A DNA stretch of 64,000 bases from Spiribacter salilacus (GTDB taxonomy: Bacteria; Pseudomonadota; Gammaproteobacteria; Nitrococcales; Nitrococcaceae), in contig NZ_WJPP01000004.1 of assembly GCF_009649225.1 (NCBI RefSeq), forward strand, positions 293,575 through 357,574, given 5' to 3'. This document shows, in pieces, positions 9,395 through 18,072 of this stretch; within the stretch, counting starts at the first letter, position 1, and each line of letters starts with the position of its first letter. The notes under the pieces are model-generated. The model was not told the DNA's origin, did not search any database, and saw only the letters and a program-made list of their open reading frames with translations. Both the position numbers and the translations under genes were made by a program.

Positions 9395-10958
9395 AAAAAC
9401 GCTATTTGCTCTGCTTTTCTTTGTTTCGGTACTGGCAAACGCGGATTGCGGCCAGCCGGGTACAACAGCACTGCATAAGATCACCATTGGCGAGGCCGTC
9501 ACGATAGAGGCAGTGGTAACCGGGGCCTTTCCTGGCGATGACGGTTTGCGAGGGTTTTATGTGGGCACCGAGTCAGCTGGGTTATTTGTTTATGCCCCCG
9601 AGCTAACCGCTGAGCAATCACCAAAGGCAGGAGAGCGCTGGCGCCTAAACGCCGTGGCGGGGCAATATCGCGGGCAAAAGCAGCTTCAGCAGGTTAAGCA
9701 GCTGCAATTTTGCGGCAAAGAGGCACTGCCGCCCGCGTTGCTGAGTTTTACACACGGCCTGCCGGATTTTGCTCAGTATAAAGATCGATTAGTGCATATT
9801 GAGCAGCCATTAACCATTGCCGATACCTACCTGTTGGGTCGTTACGGATCGCTTGGTTTAGCCTTAAACGGCCGAGCCTTTGCACCCAATACGGGTGTGC
9901 AAGGCGGGCAATTGCTGGATTTGGTACTCGATGATGGGCGGTATCAGCGCGATGCCCGCCCCGTACCCTTTCTCGATGCGCAGGGTGTAAGGCGTGCGGG
10001 CGATGAATTAACGGAAGTAACCGGTATTTTAACGCGCGCGTTTGGGCAATGGCGAATACATCCGATTGCACCCCCACAATTCCGGTCGACCAACCCGCGG
10101 CCTGAGCCTTTACCCGAATGGAGCGGTATTCGGGCTGTGAACTTCAACGTTAAGAATTATTTTATTGATCTTGGCAGTCGTGGTGCCAATACGAAGGCCG
10201 AATTCAATCGCCAAAAACAGCGTTTGGCCGAAAGCCTGCACTTGTTGGATGCCGACATCTTGGCGTTACACGAAATTCAAAACAAACCCGCAGCCGTTGA
10301 TGATTTGTTGGCATTGCTTAATGCGAATCAATCCGCAGAGCAGCATTATGCAGCCGCCCGGCTTGATCGTCGGCCCGCCGCCATTCGGAGTGTGATTTTT
10401 TATCGGCCGGCGCGTTTAACCAAAGTGGCGGTGGAGCAACAAGTCGATAGCATTCACCCGCGAGATCCCATCGCCGCGATGTTCCATGATCAGCATGGCA
10501 ACCCACTCTTAGTGATTGCCGCGCACTACAAGTCGCGGGGTGGATGTCCTGAGGTGGGTGATATTAATCGGGGTGAGGGTTGTTGGGCAGAGCGCCGTCA
10601 TGGCCAAAGTCTGGCTTTAGTTGATTGGCTAACGCCATGGTTAGCGGAAGACGTCCCGTTACTGGTTTTGGCAGATTTCAATGCGCATGCACAGGAAACG
10701 GCCATCCGTTTATTGCAGGAAGCGGGGTTAATAGACCTACTTGCCGCACATGTGCCTGCCGAGCAACGCTATACCTATTCGTTTCGCGGGCAGGCGGCCT
10801 ATTTAGATTATGCGCTGGCATCTCCAGCGCTCTTGGAGCAAATCAGCAACGTTGCATTGTGGCCAATTAATGCGGACGAGCCAGCCTACTTGGCAAAAGA
10901 GGGGCAGTCTGTTTGGCGCGCCTCCGATCATGATCCGATTGTGATTGACCTGCGTTGA
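9384..10958 (+). CDS. Secreted endonuclease/exonuclease/phosphatase-fold nuclease (ExeM/Xds-like)
   Basis: A 524-residue protein with a signal peptide (KKTLFALLFFVSVLANA), an N-terminal OB-like domain common in extracellular nucleases (ITIGEAVTIEAVVTGAFPG), and a C-terminal EEP nuclease domain. Recognisable EEP motifs are the metal-binding ALHEIQNK Glu, VLADFNAH (Asp/Asn pair), YLDYALAS and the terminal ASDHDPIVIDL catalytic His. Such enzymes degrade extracellular DNA for phosphate or biofilm turnover. The GTG at 9384 is chosen because a GAGG Shine-Dalgarno precedes it by 6 nt and it begins the signal peptide; an ATG at 9366 is possible. It overlaps relA by 11 bp. Extracellular location is inferred from the signal peptide. 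Confidence 0.85.
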   Translation: MQGKKTLFALLFFVSVLANADCGQPGTTALHKITIGEAVTIEAVVTGAFPGDDGLRGFYVGTESAGLFVYAPELTAEQSPKAGERWRLNAVAGQYRGQKQLQQVKQLQFCGKEALPPALLSFTHGLPDFAQYKDRLVHIEQPLTIADTYLLGRYGSLGLALNGRAFAPNTGVQGGQLLDLVLDDGRYQRDARPVPFLDAQGVRRAGDELTEVTGILTRAFGQWRIHPIAPPQFRSTNPRPEPLPEWSGIRAVNFNVKNYFIDLGSRGANTKAEFNRQKQRLAESLHLLDADILALHEIQNKPAAVDDLLALLNANQSAEQHYAAARLDRRPAAIRSVIFYRPARLTKVAVEQQVDSIHPRDPIAAMFHDQHGNPLLVIAAHYKSRGGCPEVGDINRGEGCWAERRHGQSLALVDWLTPWLAEDVPLLVLADFNAHAQETAIRLLQEAGLIDLLAAHVPAEQRYTYSFRGQAAYLDYALASPALLEQISNVALWPINADEPAYLAKEGQSVWRASDHDPIVIDLR

Positions 10959-11009
10959 TGCGGGTAATGCTGATACCCTTTGACAACTCACGGTAGAAGA
11001 GACAGAACA

Positions 11010-11522
11010 ATGAAGCAATTTTTTAGTGCAGTTTTACTCAGTGTTGCGTTAGCGACAACCGCTCAAGCTTCTGATATTCCAGAAAACCCAGCAGAAATCG
11101 AGCAAGAGCTCAGAACCCTACAGGAACGCTTATCAGCAGCGCGTGAACAGGCAATGACTGCCAATCCCAAGCTGCAAAAGCGTCAAGAAGCGCTGCAAGA
11201 TGAAGTGATGTCACGAATGCGCGATGAGGGGGTATTCCCGCGTCGGCAGATTCGTGAAATTCAAGATATGGCGAGCGAGCTCTCTGGGGGTGAGTTGGCT
11301 GAGGAAGAGCGCGAAGTGCTTTTAGCCGAGTATCAGGTTGCCCGTGACGAATTGTTAGCTGCTCGACGAACTGCCCTTGAGGATGAGCGGATTATTGCCT
11401 CACAGCGCGCGTTTAGCGATGAGTTAATGAATGCCATGTTGGCGGTTGACCCGCAGGCTGACGAAATGGCAGAACGTTTTGAAGTGCTTCGAGAGGCACT
11501 GTCGGCGCTTCGTGCCCAATGA
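11010..11522 (+). CDS. Exported coiled-coil protein, function unknown
   Basis: A 170-residue protein starting MKQFFSAVLLSVALATTAQA, a clear signal peptide with AQA cleavage. The mature part is almost entirely charged helix: EIEQELRTLQERLSAAREQA and a second long Glu/Arg/Ala-rich helix, predicted to form a periplasmic coiled coil. It has no Cys after the signal, so it is not a lipoprotein. The start chosen has an AGAGACAGAAC purine stretch upstream; an in-frame ATG 30 nt earlier would bury the signal peptide. Its stop overlaps the start of the following diguanylate cyclase (ATGA), so the two are probably made together. I do not recognise a family. Confidence 0.75.
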   Translation: MKQFFSAVLLSVALATTAQASDIPENPAEIEQELRTLQERLSAAREQAMTANPKLQKRQEALQDEVMSRMRDEGVFPRRQIREIQDMASELSGGELAEEEREVLLAEYQVARDELLAARRTALEDERIIASQRAFSDELMNAMLAVDPQADEMAERFEVLREALSALRAQ

Positions 11523-12598
11523 CAACGCAGCGCTGGATAGGGGCGGTACTGCCCCTTGAAGATCCTCGGCAGGGGCTACGAGTCAGGCGATTTTTATTGG
11601 CTGCACTCGTTTATGCGTTAGCCATTGCAATGTTGGGGCTTTATGTTCGCCAAGGGCTGCTGTATCCCCATGAATGGCAGTTTCTAGCGCTTATCATCGT
11701 GTTATTTAACGGGGTGATCTATGCGCTGTTACGCAGTGGCAGAAATGAGCGCTTTGCGGATCCGAGCCTGACTGGCATTCAAATGATTTTGGTCTGCATT
11801 GTGATGGGTCTCACCATGTACCTGATTGACAGCGGGCGTGGCGGGATGCTGCTTGTGTATTTGGTGTTGCTGATGTTTGGCGTGTTGCGGCTCAATCCAC
11901 GGCAGTTTACCGCCGTGGGTGGATTTGCGCTGGTTTGCTATGCCAGCGCGATGGCGGCGGTGTGGCAACAACGGCCCGAGGCATTTAATGCACAGGTTGA
12001 ACTCCTGCATTTAGCAGCGCTAAGTACCTTGGTACCGTGTGGCGGTTTTTTTGCTAGCCATGTTAGTGGGTTACGTCGGCAACTACGTGAGCGGCAAATC
12101 GAGTTACAGCGCGCCCAAGAAAATGTGCATGATCTAACGGTGCTCGATAGCTTAACGCGGGTGAGTAATCGCAGTGCTATCGTGAATTTTTTAGAACAAG
12201 AACGCGCAAGGGCGGTTCGCTTAGATCAACCACTAGCGCTGGTGTTGGTTGATTTGGTGCGGTTTAAGCAAGTTAATCGGCAATTTGGTCATCCGGTTGG
12301 TGATGAGTTGTTGCGCCAAGTTGCCACGCAGCTCAGAAAAAACGTGCGTGACATCGACGGGGTGGGGCGATACGGAGGCGAGGAGTTTTTGCTGGTGCTC
12401 CCAGATACAGCGCAAACTGATGCCACTGCAATTGCCGCCCGAGTTAAAGAGTGTATACAACGGGTGCGAGCCGCCAGTGTGCCTGCTGATTTTGTAGTGC
12501 GTGCCCGAGTTGGTGTGGCCATGTTTGCTGGTGAAGAAAATATTTGGGAGTTTATTGAGCAGGCCCGCAGTGCTGCGACTCCGGAAATGGAGAGCTAG
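11519..12598 (+). CDS. Membrane diguanylate cyclase, GGDEF domain
   Basis: A 359-residue inner membrane protein expected to make cyclic di-GMP. About six hydrophobic segments occupy residues 20-185 (LLAALVYALAIAMLGLYV through LAALSTLVPCGGFFAS), followed by a short coiled linker and a GGDEF domain. The active-site loop is RYGGEEFLLVLP, and the metal Asp, guanine-binding Asn and GD of the signature VDLVRFKQVN...GHPVGDELL are kept, though the usual D-x-D-x-F and N-D pairs are reduced to DLVRF and NR. An inhibitory RxxD site (RDID) lies five residues before GGEEF, so product inhibition is likely. It overlaps the upstream coiled-coil gene by 4 bp and is followed by ppx after 1 bp. The signal sensed by the membrane region is unknown. 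Confidence 0.88.
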   Translation: MTTQRWIGAVLPLEDPRQGLRVRRFLLAALVYALAIAMLGLYVRQGLLYPHEWQFLALIIVLFNGVIYALLRSGRNERFADPSLTGIQMILVCIVMGLTMYLIDSGRGGMLLVYLVLLMFGVLRLNPRQFTAVGGFALVCYASAMAAVWQQRPEAFNAQVELLHLAALSTLVPCGGFFASHVSGLRRQLRERQIELQRAQENVHDLTVLDSLTRVSNRSAIVNFLEQERARAVRLDQPLALVLVDLVRFKQVNRQFGHPVGDELLRQVATQLRKNVRDIDGVGRYGGEEFLLVLPDTAQTDATAIAARVKECIQRVRAASVPADFVVRARVGVAMFAGEENIWEFIEQARSAATPEMES

Positions 12599-12599
12599 T

Positions 12600-14090
12600 G
12601 TGAGCGAAGAGGTAGCAGCCATTGATTTAGGCTCTAATAGCTTTCACATGATTGTGGCGCGTCAGGAAGGGGATGGCCTTAGGGTTGTCGATCGTCTTCG
12701 TGAGTCGGTGCGTTTAGCCGCCGGCCTAAATAAGAAAAAACAGCTAGATGATGATTGTCGAGAGCGAGCGTTGGCCTGCTTAGAGCGTTTTGGCCAACGG
12801 GTTGATGGCCTACCGCCAGCGAATGTTAGGGCAGTTGGCACAAATACCTTGCGCCAGCTGCGACGGGCTGGCGATTTTCTTGAACAAGCCGAACAGGCCC
12901 TTGGGCATTCCATTCAAGTGATTTCTGGCTACGAAGAAGCCCGACTTATCTATTTAGGTGTTGCGCATAGCATTGCGGATGAGGCAGGGCAGCGGCTAGT
13001 GATTGATATCGGCGGCGGCAGTACCGAGTTAATTATTGGTGAGCATTTTCAGCCGCGCGTTATGGAAAGTCTGCATATGGGCTGTGTGAGCACAACACAG
13101 CGCCATTTTGCGGATGGCCTGATCAATTCAGCACAGCTTCGGCGGGCGCGAATTGCTGCTGAACAAGAGCTTGAGCCCATAGCAGATCGGTATCGAAAAC
13201 AGGGCTGGGACCGTGTTGTTGGTGCCTCGGGTACTATTCGGGCAATCGCCCGTTGCCTTGAGTTACAAGGATGGGCCGCCGGCGAAATTCACCTCGAGGG
13301 GCTTAAGCAGTTATCGGCAGCCCTACGTCAATTCGACAGCGTTAAAGCGATTGATCTCAAGGGGATTAGCCCTGCGCGTGCCGAAGTATTGCCCGGTGGG
13401 TTAGCGGTTTTAATGGGCATTTTTGAGCAGCTGGGCATTAAGCGCATGGAAGTGGCCGACGGTGCCCTGCGAGAAGGATTACTGTTTGATTTGGTGGGGC
13501 GAATTCATCACGAAGATGTACGCATGGCAAGCGTCGTTGCATTAGCGCGGCGTTATCATTGCGACCCGTTGCAGGCCGAGCGGGTGGGGCGTTCTGCAGA
13601 ACATCTCCGGCAAAAAGCGGCCAAAGCCTGGGGCCTTGATAAGGGGCCGTTTGCTGATCTGTTGAGCTGGGCTGCGCAAATCCATGAAGTTGGGCTGGAT
13701 ATATCGCATAGCCAATTTCATAAACATGGCGCTTACATTGTGGCGCACACCGATCTGGCTGGATTTACGCGAGATGAGCAGCAAATGCTGGCGGCTCTGG
13801 TTCGTGTTCACCGCCGTAAGTTCTCGCAGAGTGTATTTAGTGAATTTGCTGAGCGCTGGCAAACGCCCTTGGCGCGGTTAGCCGTTATTCTGCGTCTTGC
13901 TGTTGCGCTGCATCGTGCCCGCGCCGTTGAGGTGCCTTCTACCCTGTCGTTACGTGTTGAGGGTAATGCTCTGCAGTTGCGGTTGCCCGCTGATTGGCTG
14001 GCTGGGCATCCACTGCTTGAGGCAGACCTTGCTGAAGAAGCAGATATGTTAGCGGCGGCTGGGTTTAATCTTTCTGTGCGTACGCGTTAA
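12600..14090 (+). CDS. ppx: Exopolyphosphatase, Ppx/GppA family
   Basis: A 496-residue member of the ASKHA-fold Ppx/GppA family that releases phosphate from polyphosphate or the 5' phosphate of pppGpp. It shows the N-terminal phosphate loop AAIDLGSNSFHMIVA, the EEARLIYLG motif, the second nucleotide loop IDIGGGSTELIIG and GASGTIRAI, then a C-terminal HD-type region. The GTG at 12600 is chosen: GGAGAG lies 5-8 nt upstream and the encoded start (SEEVAAIDLG) matches the family; in-frame upstream codons are inside the diguanylate cyclase. Its 3' end overlaps the convergent ppk by 26 bp. The ppk neighbour favours exopolyphosphatase over GppA, but sequence alone does not separate them. Confidence 0.88.
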   Translation: MSEEVAAIDLGSNSFHMIVARQEGDGLRVVDRLRESVRLAAGLNKKKQLDDDCRERALACLERFGQRVDGLPPANVRAVGTNTLRQLRRAGDFLEQAEQALGHSIQVISGYEEARLIYLGVAHSIADEAGQRLVIDIGGGSTELIIGEHFQPRVMESLHMGCVSTTQRHFADGLINSAQLRRARIAAEQELEPIADRYRKQGWDRVVGASGTIRAIARCLELQGWAAGEIHLEGLKQLSAALRQFDSVKAIDLKGISPARAEVLPGGLAVLMGIFEQLGIKRMEVADGALREGLLFDLVGRIHHEDVRMASVVALARRYHCDPLQAERVGRSAEHLRQKAAKAWGLDKGPFADLLSWAAQIHEVGLDISHSQFHKHGAYIVAHTDLAGFTRDEQQMLAALVRVHRRKFSQSVFSEFAERWQTPLARLAVILRLAVALHRARAVEVPSTLSLRVEGNALQLRLPADWLAGHPLLEADLAEEADMLAAAGFNLSVRTR

Positions 14091-16143
14091 GCAAATCAGA
14101 TTGCGCGCTCATTGGCTCTGCTCCCTCTGCGGGAGCGAGTCGGTGATAAGCACCCTCGCTATCCATTACCCATGCCTGAGTGTTGTCAGCAAGATAACAG
14201 GCAAGGTCATCTTCAACCCGCTGGCGCAGAATTGGATCTTTGATGGGAAAGCAGGTTTCTACGCGTCTAAAGAAGTTTCTTTCCATCCAATCGGCTGAGC
14301 TTAGGTAGAGTTCTGGCTCTCCCGCATTGGCAAAATAAAACACGCGAGTGTGTTCTAAGAATCGGCCAATTATCGAGCGCACACGAATGTTTTCACTCAC
14401 CCCCTCTAGGCCGGGTTTTAGTGAACACATGCCCCGTACAATCAGATCGATTTGCACACCGGCCATCGAAGCCCGATACAGCGCGCGAATAATTCGCGGC
14501 TCAACCAGCGAGTTAATTTTTACGATAATCCGACCTTCACGGCCTGCCTCGGCATGGGCTTGTTCGCGCGCAATTTTATCGAGCATGCCCTGATGCAAAG
14601 TAAAGGGAGATTCTAATAAATCGTTGAGTGAGGAAACTTTGCCCAAGCTAGTCAGCTGCAGGAACACCCGATGGACATCCTCGCCAAGCACCGAGTCTGC
14701 GCTTAAAAGCCCATAGTCGGTATAGAGCCGCGCGGTGCGAGAGTGATAATTGCCTGTACCCAGATGCACATAGGGGCGTAATCGATCGCCTTCACGCCTA
14801 ACGATCAGCATCATTTTGGCATGTGTTTTATGGCCAACAACACCATAAACCACATGCGCGCCTGCCTCTTGTAGTCGGTTTGCTAGGCCGATATTGGCTT
14901 CTTCATCAAAGCGTGCGCGCAGCTCGACCACCACGGTTACCTCTTTGCCGGCTCGGGCAGCGGTGACGAGGTGATCAACAATGGCAGAATCAGGCCCGGT
15001 GCGATAAAGCGTTTGTTTAATCGCAAGCACTTCAGGGTCTTGCGCTGCTTGGCGTAAAAACTCTGCAACGGGGGCAAACGAATCAAACGGATGATGAAGT
15101 AAAATATCGCGCCGGCGAACTGCTTCAAATAAATCACCGCTATGGCCCAGCTCGGTCGGTAGGGCGGGCGTAAAGCCTGGATATTTTAAATCCGGCCGAT
15201 CTACCAAATCACAAACGGCCAGCAGCCGGTTAAGATTAACTGGGCCATTGACCTGATAGAGATCGCTATCGTCTAGTCCGTATTCCTGAAGCAGAAATTG
15301 CGCCATATGAGGTGGGCAATTGGCTGCAACCTCAAGCCGAACCGCCTCGCCATACCGCCGAGAGGGCAGTTCGCCTTCCATTGCGCGCAGAAGATCGTCA
15401 ACTTCTTCTTCATCAACAAACAAATCACTGTTTCGCGTGACTCTGAATTGATAACAGCCCGTGGCATTCATGCCCGGAAATAGCGCGGTGACTTGGGCAT
15501 GAATGATGGATGATAGGAAAACAAAATCAGTCTCGCCGTTACCCTCAGTACCAGCAGGCAGCTGAATGATGCGTGGAAGCGCGCGGGGTGCCTGCACAAT
15601 CGCCATTCCGCTACTGCGCCCAAAGGCATCTTTGCCTTCTAGGGCCACAATAAAGTTGAGGCTTTTATTGAGCACCTGCGGGAATGGATGCGCCGGATCA
15701 AGCCCCATGGGGCTGAGAATTGGCAATAGCTCGGTTTCAAAGAAATCTTTAATCCAAGCTTTTTGTGCGGTTGTCCATTCATCTCGCCGTAAAAAGCGAA
15801 TGCCTGTTTCGGCAAGTTCAGGCACGAGTACATCGTTAAGCAGCGCATATTGCTCTTCAACTAATGCATGTGTGCGTTGGCTGATTTCGCGCAGCAGCTG
15901 CTGTGGTGCTCGATTATCCGCGCCGGCCTGAGTGGCGCCTAGCGCACTTGCCTGCTTTAGCCCGGCCACCCGGATTTCAAAGAATTCATCTAAATTAGAG
16001 CTGGCAATACATAAAAACTTGAGCCGCTCTAATAACGGATTAGCATCATCCGCCGCTTGCGCCAGTACTCGGCGATTAAATTCTAATAAGCTGAGCTGGC
16101 GATTGACGTAGAGATCTGGATTTTTTAGCTCGGTAGACTCCAT
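14065..16143 (-). CDS. ppk: Polyphosphate kinase 1
   Basis: PPK1 polymerises the gamma phosphate of ATP into polyphosphate. The 692-residue length is normal for the family. It opens with the typical N-terminal domain (YVNRQLSLLEFNRRVLAQA) and the SSNLDEFFEIRVAG signature, and has the catalytic region VYGVVGHKTHAKMMLIVRR and HLGTGNYHSRTARLYTDYG, which hold the autophosphorylated His and its partner, plus the SSADWMERNFFRRVE terminal motif. It follows the thioesterase by 5 bp and is the last gene of an sthA-thioesterase-ppk unit. Ppk and the convergent ppx form opposing halves of the polyphosphate cycle. Confidence 0.96.
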   Translation of the reverse strand: MESTELKNPDLYVNRQLSLLEFNRRVLAQAADDANPLLERLKFLCIASSNLDEFFEIRVAGLKQASALGATQAGADNRAPQQLLREISQRTHALVEEQYALLNDVLVPELAETGIRFLRRDEWTTAQKAWIKDFFETELLPILSPMGLDPAHPFPQVLNKSLNFIVALEGKDAFGRSSGMAIVQAPRALPRIIQLPAGTEGNGETDFVFLSSIIHAQVTALFPGMNATGCYQFRVTRNSDLFVDEEEVDDLLRAMEGELPSRRYGEAVRLEVAANCPPHMAQFLLQEYGLDDSDLYQVNGPVNLNRLLAVCDLVDRPDLKYPGFTPALPTELGHSGDLFEAVRRRDILLHHPFDSFAPVAEFLRQAAQDPEVLAIKQTLYRTGPDSAIVDHLVTAARAGKEVTVVVELRARFDEEANIGLANRLQEAGAHVVYGVVGHKTHAKMMLIVRREGDRLRPYVHLGTGNYHSRTARLYTDYGLLSADSVLGEDVHRVFLQLTSLGKVSSLNDLLESPFTLHQGMLDKIAREQAHAEAGREGRIIVKINSLVEPRIIRALYRASMAGVQIDLIVRGMCSLKPGLEGVSENIRVRSIIGRFLEHTRVFYFANAGEPELYLSSADWMERNFFRRVETCFPIKDPILRQRVEDDLACYLADNTQAWVMDSEGAYHRLAPAEGAEPMSAQSDLLNAYAQKD

Positions 16144-16148
16144 AACCC

Positions 16149-16598
16149 CTAATCGTACGGCAGTTTTATGACATAACGACGAAACTGTTCCTTGGCGGCG
16201 TCTGGAATAGCTTGGGGCGATCGGCTGTTGTAGTCAAAACACACCAGTCCGGTTTTAACCAGTGCGATTTCTACTTGATCGTGCATGCGCATTAGCCGGT
16301 ACACGCAATCAAACCCTTTGCGATGAATAGCCGAAATGCCCAGGGCAACCTCAATTTGATCTCCGGCAAACGCCTCGGCCCGGTACTGGACAGCGGCATC
16401 AGCCAAAATAAGCCCGACGCCCTCAAGATCAATTTCGCTATAGCCGAGGGATTGCAGAAACGCGACGCGAGCTTCTTGGCAGTAAACCAACACCTGCTGA
16501 TGGGCCAGATGCCCGCCATAATTTAGGTCGGTGGTGCGCACATTCAGTGAGAACGTAAATGGCAGCGCTTCGGGCAACGACAGACGAATACGGCGCAT
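16149..16598 (-). CDS. Acyl-CoA thioesterase, hotdog fold (4HBT/YbgC-like)
   Basis: A 149-residue hotdog protein. Typical features are the FSLNVRTTDLNYGGHLAHQQVLVYCQEARVAFL segment, where the Asp-x-(Y/x)-G-(H/G)-x arrangement matches 4-hydroxybenzoyl-CoA-type thioesterases and an Asn/Gly-His replaces the standard D-x-x-GH, and a later strand pair EIALVKTGLVCFDYNSR. The start at 16598 has AAAGG 6 nt upstream; an earlier in-frame ATG at 16631 would overlap sthA. It sits between sthA (10 bp) and ppk (5 bp). The acyl substrate cannot be inferred from sequence. Confidence 0.8.
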   Translation of the reverse strand: MRRIRLSLPEALPFTFSLNVRTTDLNYGGHLAHQQVLVYCQEARVAFLQSLGYSEIDLEGVGLILADAAVQYRAEAFAGDQIEVALGISAIHRKGFDCVYRLMRMHDQVEIALVKTGLVCFDYNSRSPQAIPDAAKEQFRRYVIKLPYD

Positions 16599-16608
16599 AG
16601 CAAACCTT

Positions 16609-18006
16609 TTAGCTGACTCGGTTGTACCCATTGAGGGCGGCCACTCGATAGCCTTCAGCCATGGTGGGGTAGTTGAACGTGGTATTCATAAAATAACGCA
16701 GTGTGTTGCCCGGTGCCGGTTGCGCCATAATCGCCTGGCCGATATGCACAATTTCTGCCGCCTGGTCACCAAAACAGTGGATGCCCAACAGTTCGAGTGT
16801 TTCGGTATGAAATAGCAACTTAAGCATTCCCACCGTTTGCCCTGAAATCTGTGCTCTGGCCAAGTCTTTAAAAAAGGCATGGCCTACCTCGTAGGGTACT
16901 TTCGCTTCGGTGAGCTCCTGTTCAGTTCGGCCGACAGAGCTAATTTCTGGAATGGTATAAATGCCGGTGGGTACATCATGCGCCAGTCGGTAATCGCAAG
17001 TCCCTTCTAAAATGTGGGTGGCGGCGTAGCGCCCCTGATCATAGGCGGCGCTCGCAAGGCTGGGGTATCCAATGACATCTCCAATCGCATAAATATGCGG
17101 CTGAGCCGTTTGAAAATGTTCATTCACTTTTACTTGCCCACGACCATCGGCCTGAAGGTCGATAGCGGCTAAATTTAGAGCATCGGTGTTACCTGTGCGG
17201 CCATTCGCCCATAAGAGCAAATCTGCGCGAATACGTTTTCCAGAGGCCAGTTCAAGCGTGACCGACTCATTATCGGCCTCGATTTTGGTGTACTCCTCAC
17301 GATGCCGGATTAACACCCCATGCTCGCGCAAGTGGTAAGACAAGGCATCGGAGATTTCGTCATCCAAAAAAGCCAGCATTCGATCCCGTGTATTGATTAA
17401 ATCAACCTTCACGCCAAGCCCGCGAAAGATGGAGGCATACTCACTGCCAATAACGCCCGCTCCATAAATAATGATGTTACGAGGCGTATGATCAATGCCT
17501 AAAATTTGATCGCTATCGCAGATGCGCGGATGGCTAAAATCCACATCGCTAGGGCGGTAAGGGCGTGAGCCTGTTGCCAGCACAAAATGTTGAGCGGTGA
17601 TTTGCGTGTGCTCGCCATCTGGCATGATCAGCTCGATGGTATTGGGATCGATAAACCGCGCTTCACCACGTAAGACGGGTACATCATTGCGCAAGTAAAA
17701 ACGGCTGCGCAGTCCGACTTGTTGGTCAATGACCTGTGCAGCGTGATTTAAAAGCGTGGGGAAGCCTAAATGCCTTGGCTCGCCGGCTTCGCGAAAAAGC
17801 GCGGAGCTGTTGTATTCCATTAACCGTCTAACATTATGACGAAGTGCCTTAGAAGGAATGGTGCCCCAGTGGGTGCAGCCGCCGCCGACTTTTTGGTGCC
17901 GTTCGATCATCGCAACAGACCGGCCACCCTTGGCCAGTTTCATGGCGGTACCCTCTCCGCCCGGGCCGCTGCCAAGCACAATTGCATCGTAATGTTGTTG
18001 GGTCAT
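16609..18006 (-). CDS. sthA: Soluble pyridine nucleotide transhydrogenase SthA
   Basis: SthA (UdhA) transfers hydride between NADPH and NAD+, using FAD in the cytoplasm. The 465-residue length is standard. The FAD dinucleotide loop is [19 protein letters not shown], and the active-site helix reads [18 protein letters not shown], with one Cys and T in place of the second redox Cys, which distinguishes SthA from lipoamide dehydrogenase-type disulfide reductases. The second Rossmann loop [19 protein letters not shown] and the FAD-contacting [14 protein letters not shown] are present. It is divergent from glcB with a 66-bp gap that must hold both promoters. Confidence 0.95.
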   Translation of the reverse strand: MTQQHYDAIVLGSGPGGEGTAMKLAKGGRSVAMIERHQKVGGGCTHWGTIPSKALRHNVRRLMEYNSSALFREAGEPRHLGFPTLLNHAAQVIDQQVGLRSRFYLRNDVPVLRGEARFIDPNTIELIMPDGEHTQITAQHFVLATGSRPYRPSDVDFSHPRICDSDQILGIDHTPRNIIIYGAGVIGSEYASIFRGLGVKVDLINTRDRMLAFLDDEISDALSYHLREHGVLIRHREEYTKIEADNESVTLELASGKRIRADLLLWANGRTGNTDALNLAAIDLQADGRGQVKVNEHFQTAQPHIYAIGDVIGYPSLASAAYDQGRYAATHILEGTCDYRLAHDVPTGIYTIPEISSVGRTEQELTEAKVPYEVGHAFFKDLARAQISGQTVGMLKLLFHTETLELLGIHCFGDQAAEIVHIGQAIMAQPAPGNTLRYFMNTTFNYPTMAEGYRVAALNGYNRVS

Positions 18007-18072
18007 TCATTGCTCCTAGTCGCCCCGTGGTTTATTTTACCGCAGCTGTTAAAGAATAAGGACCAAAGCAAT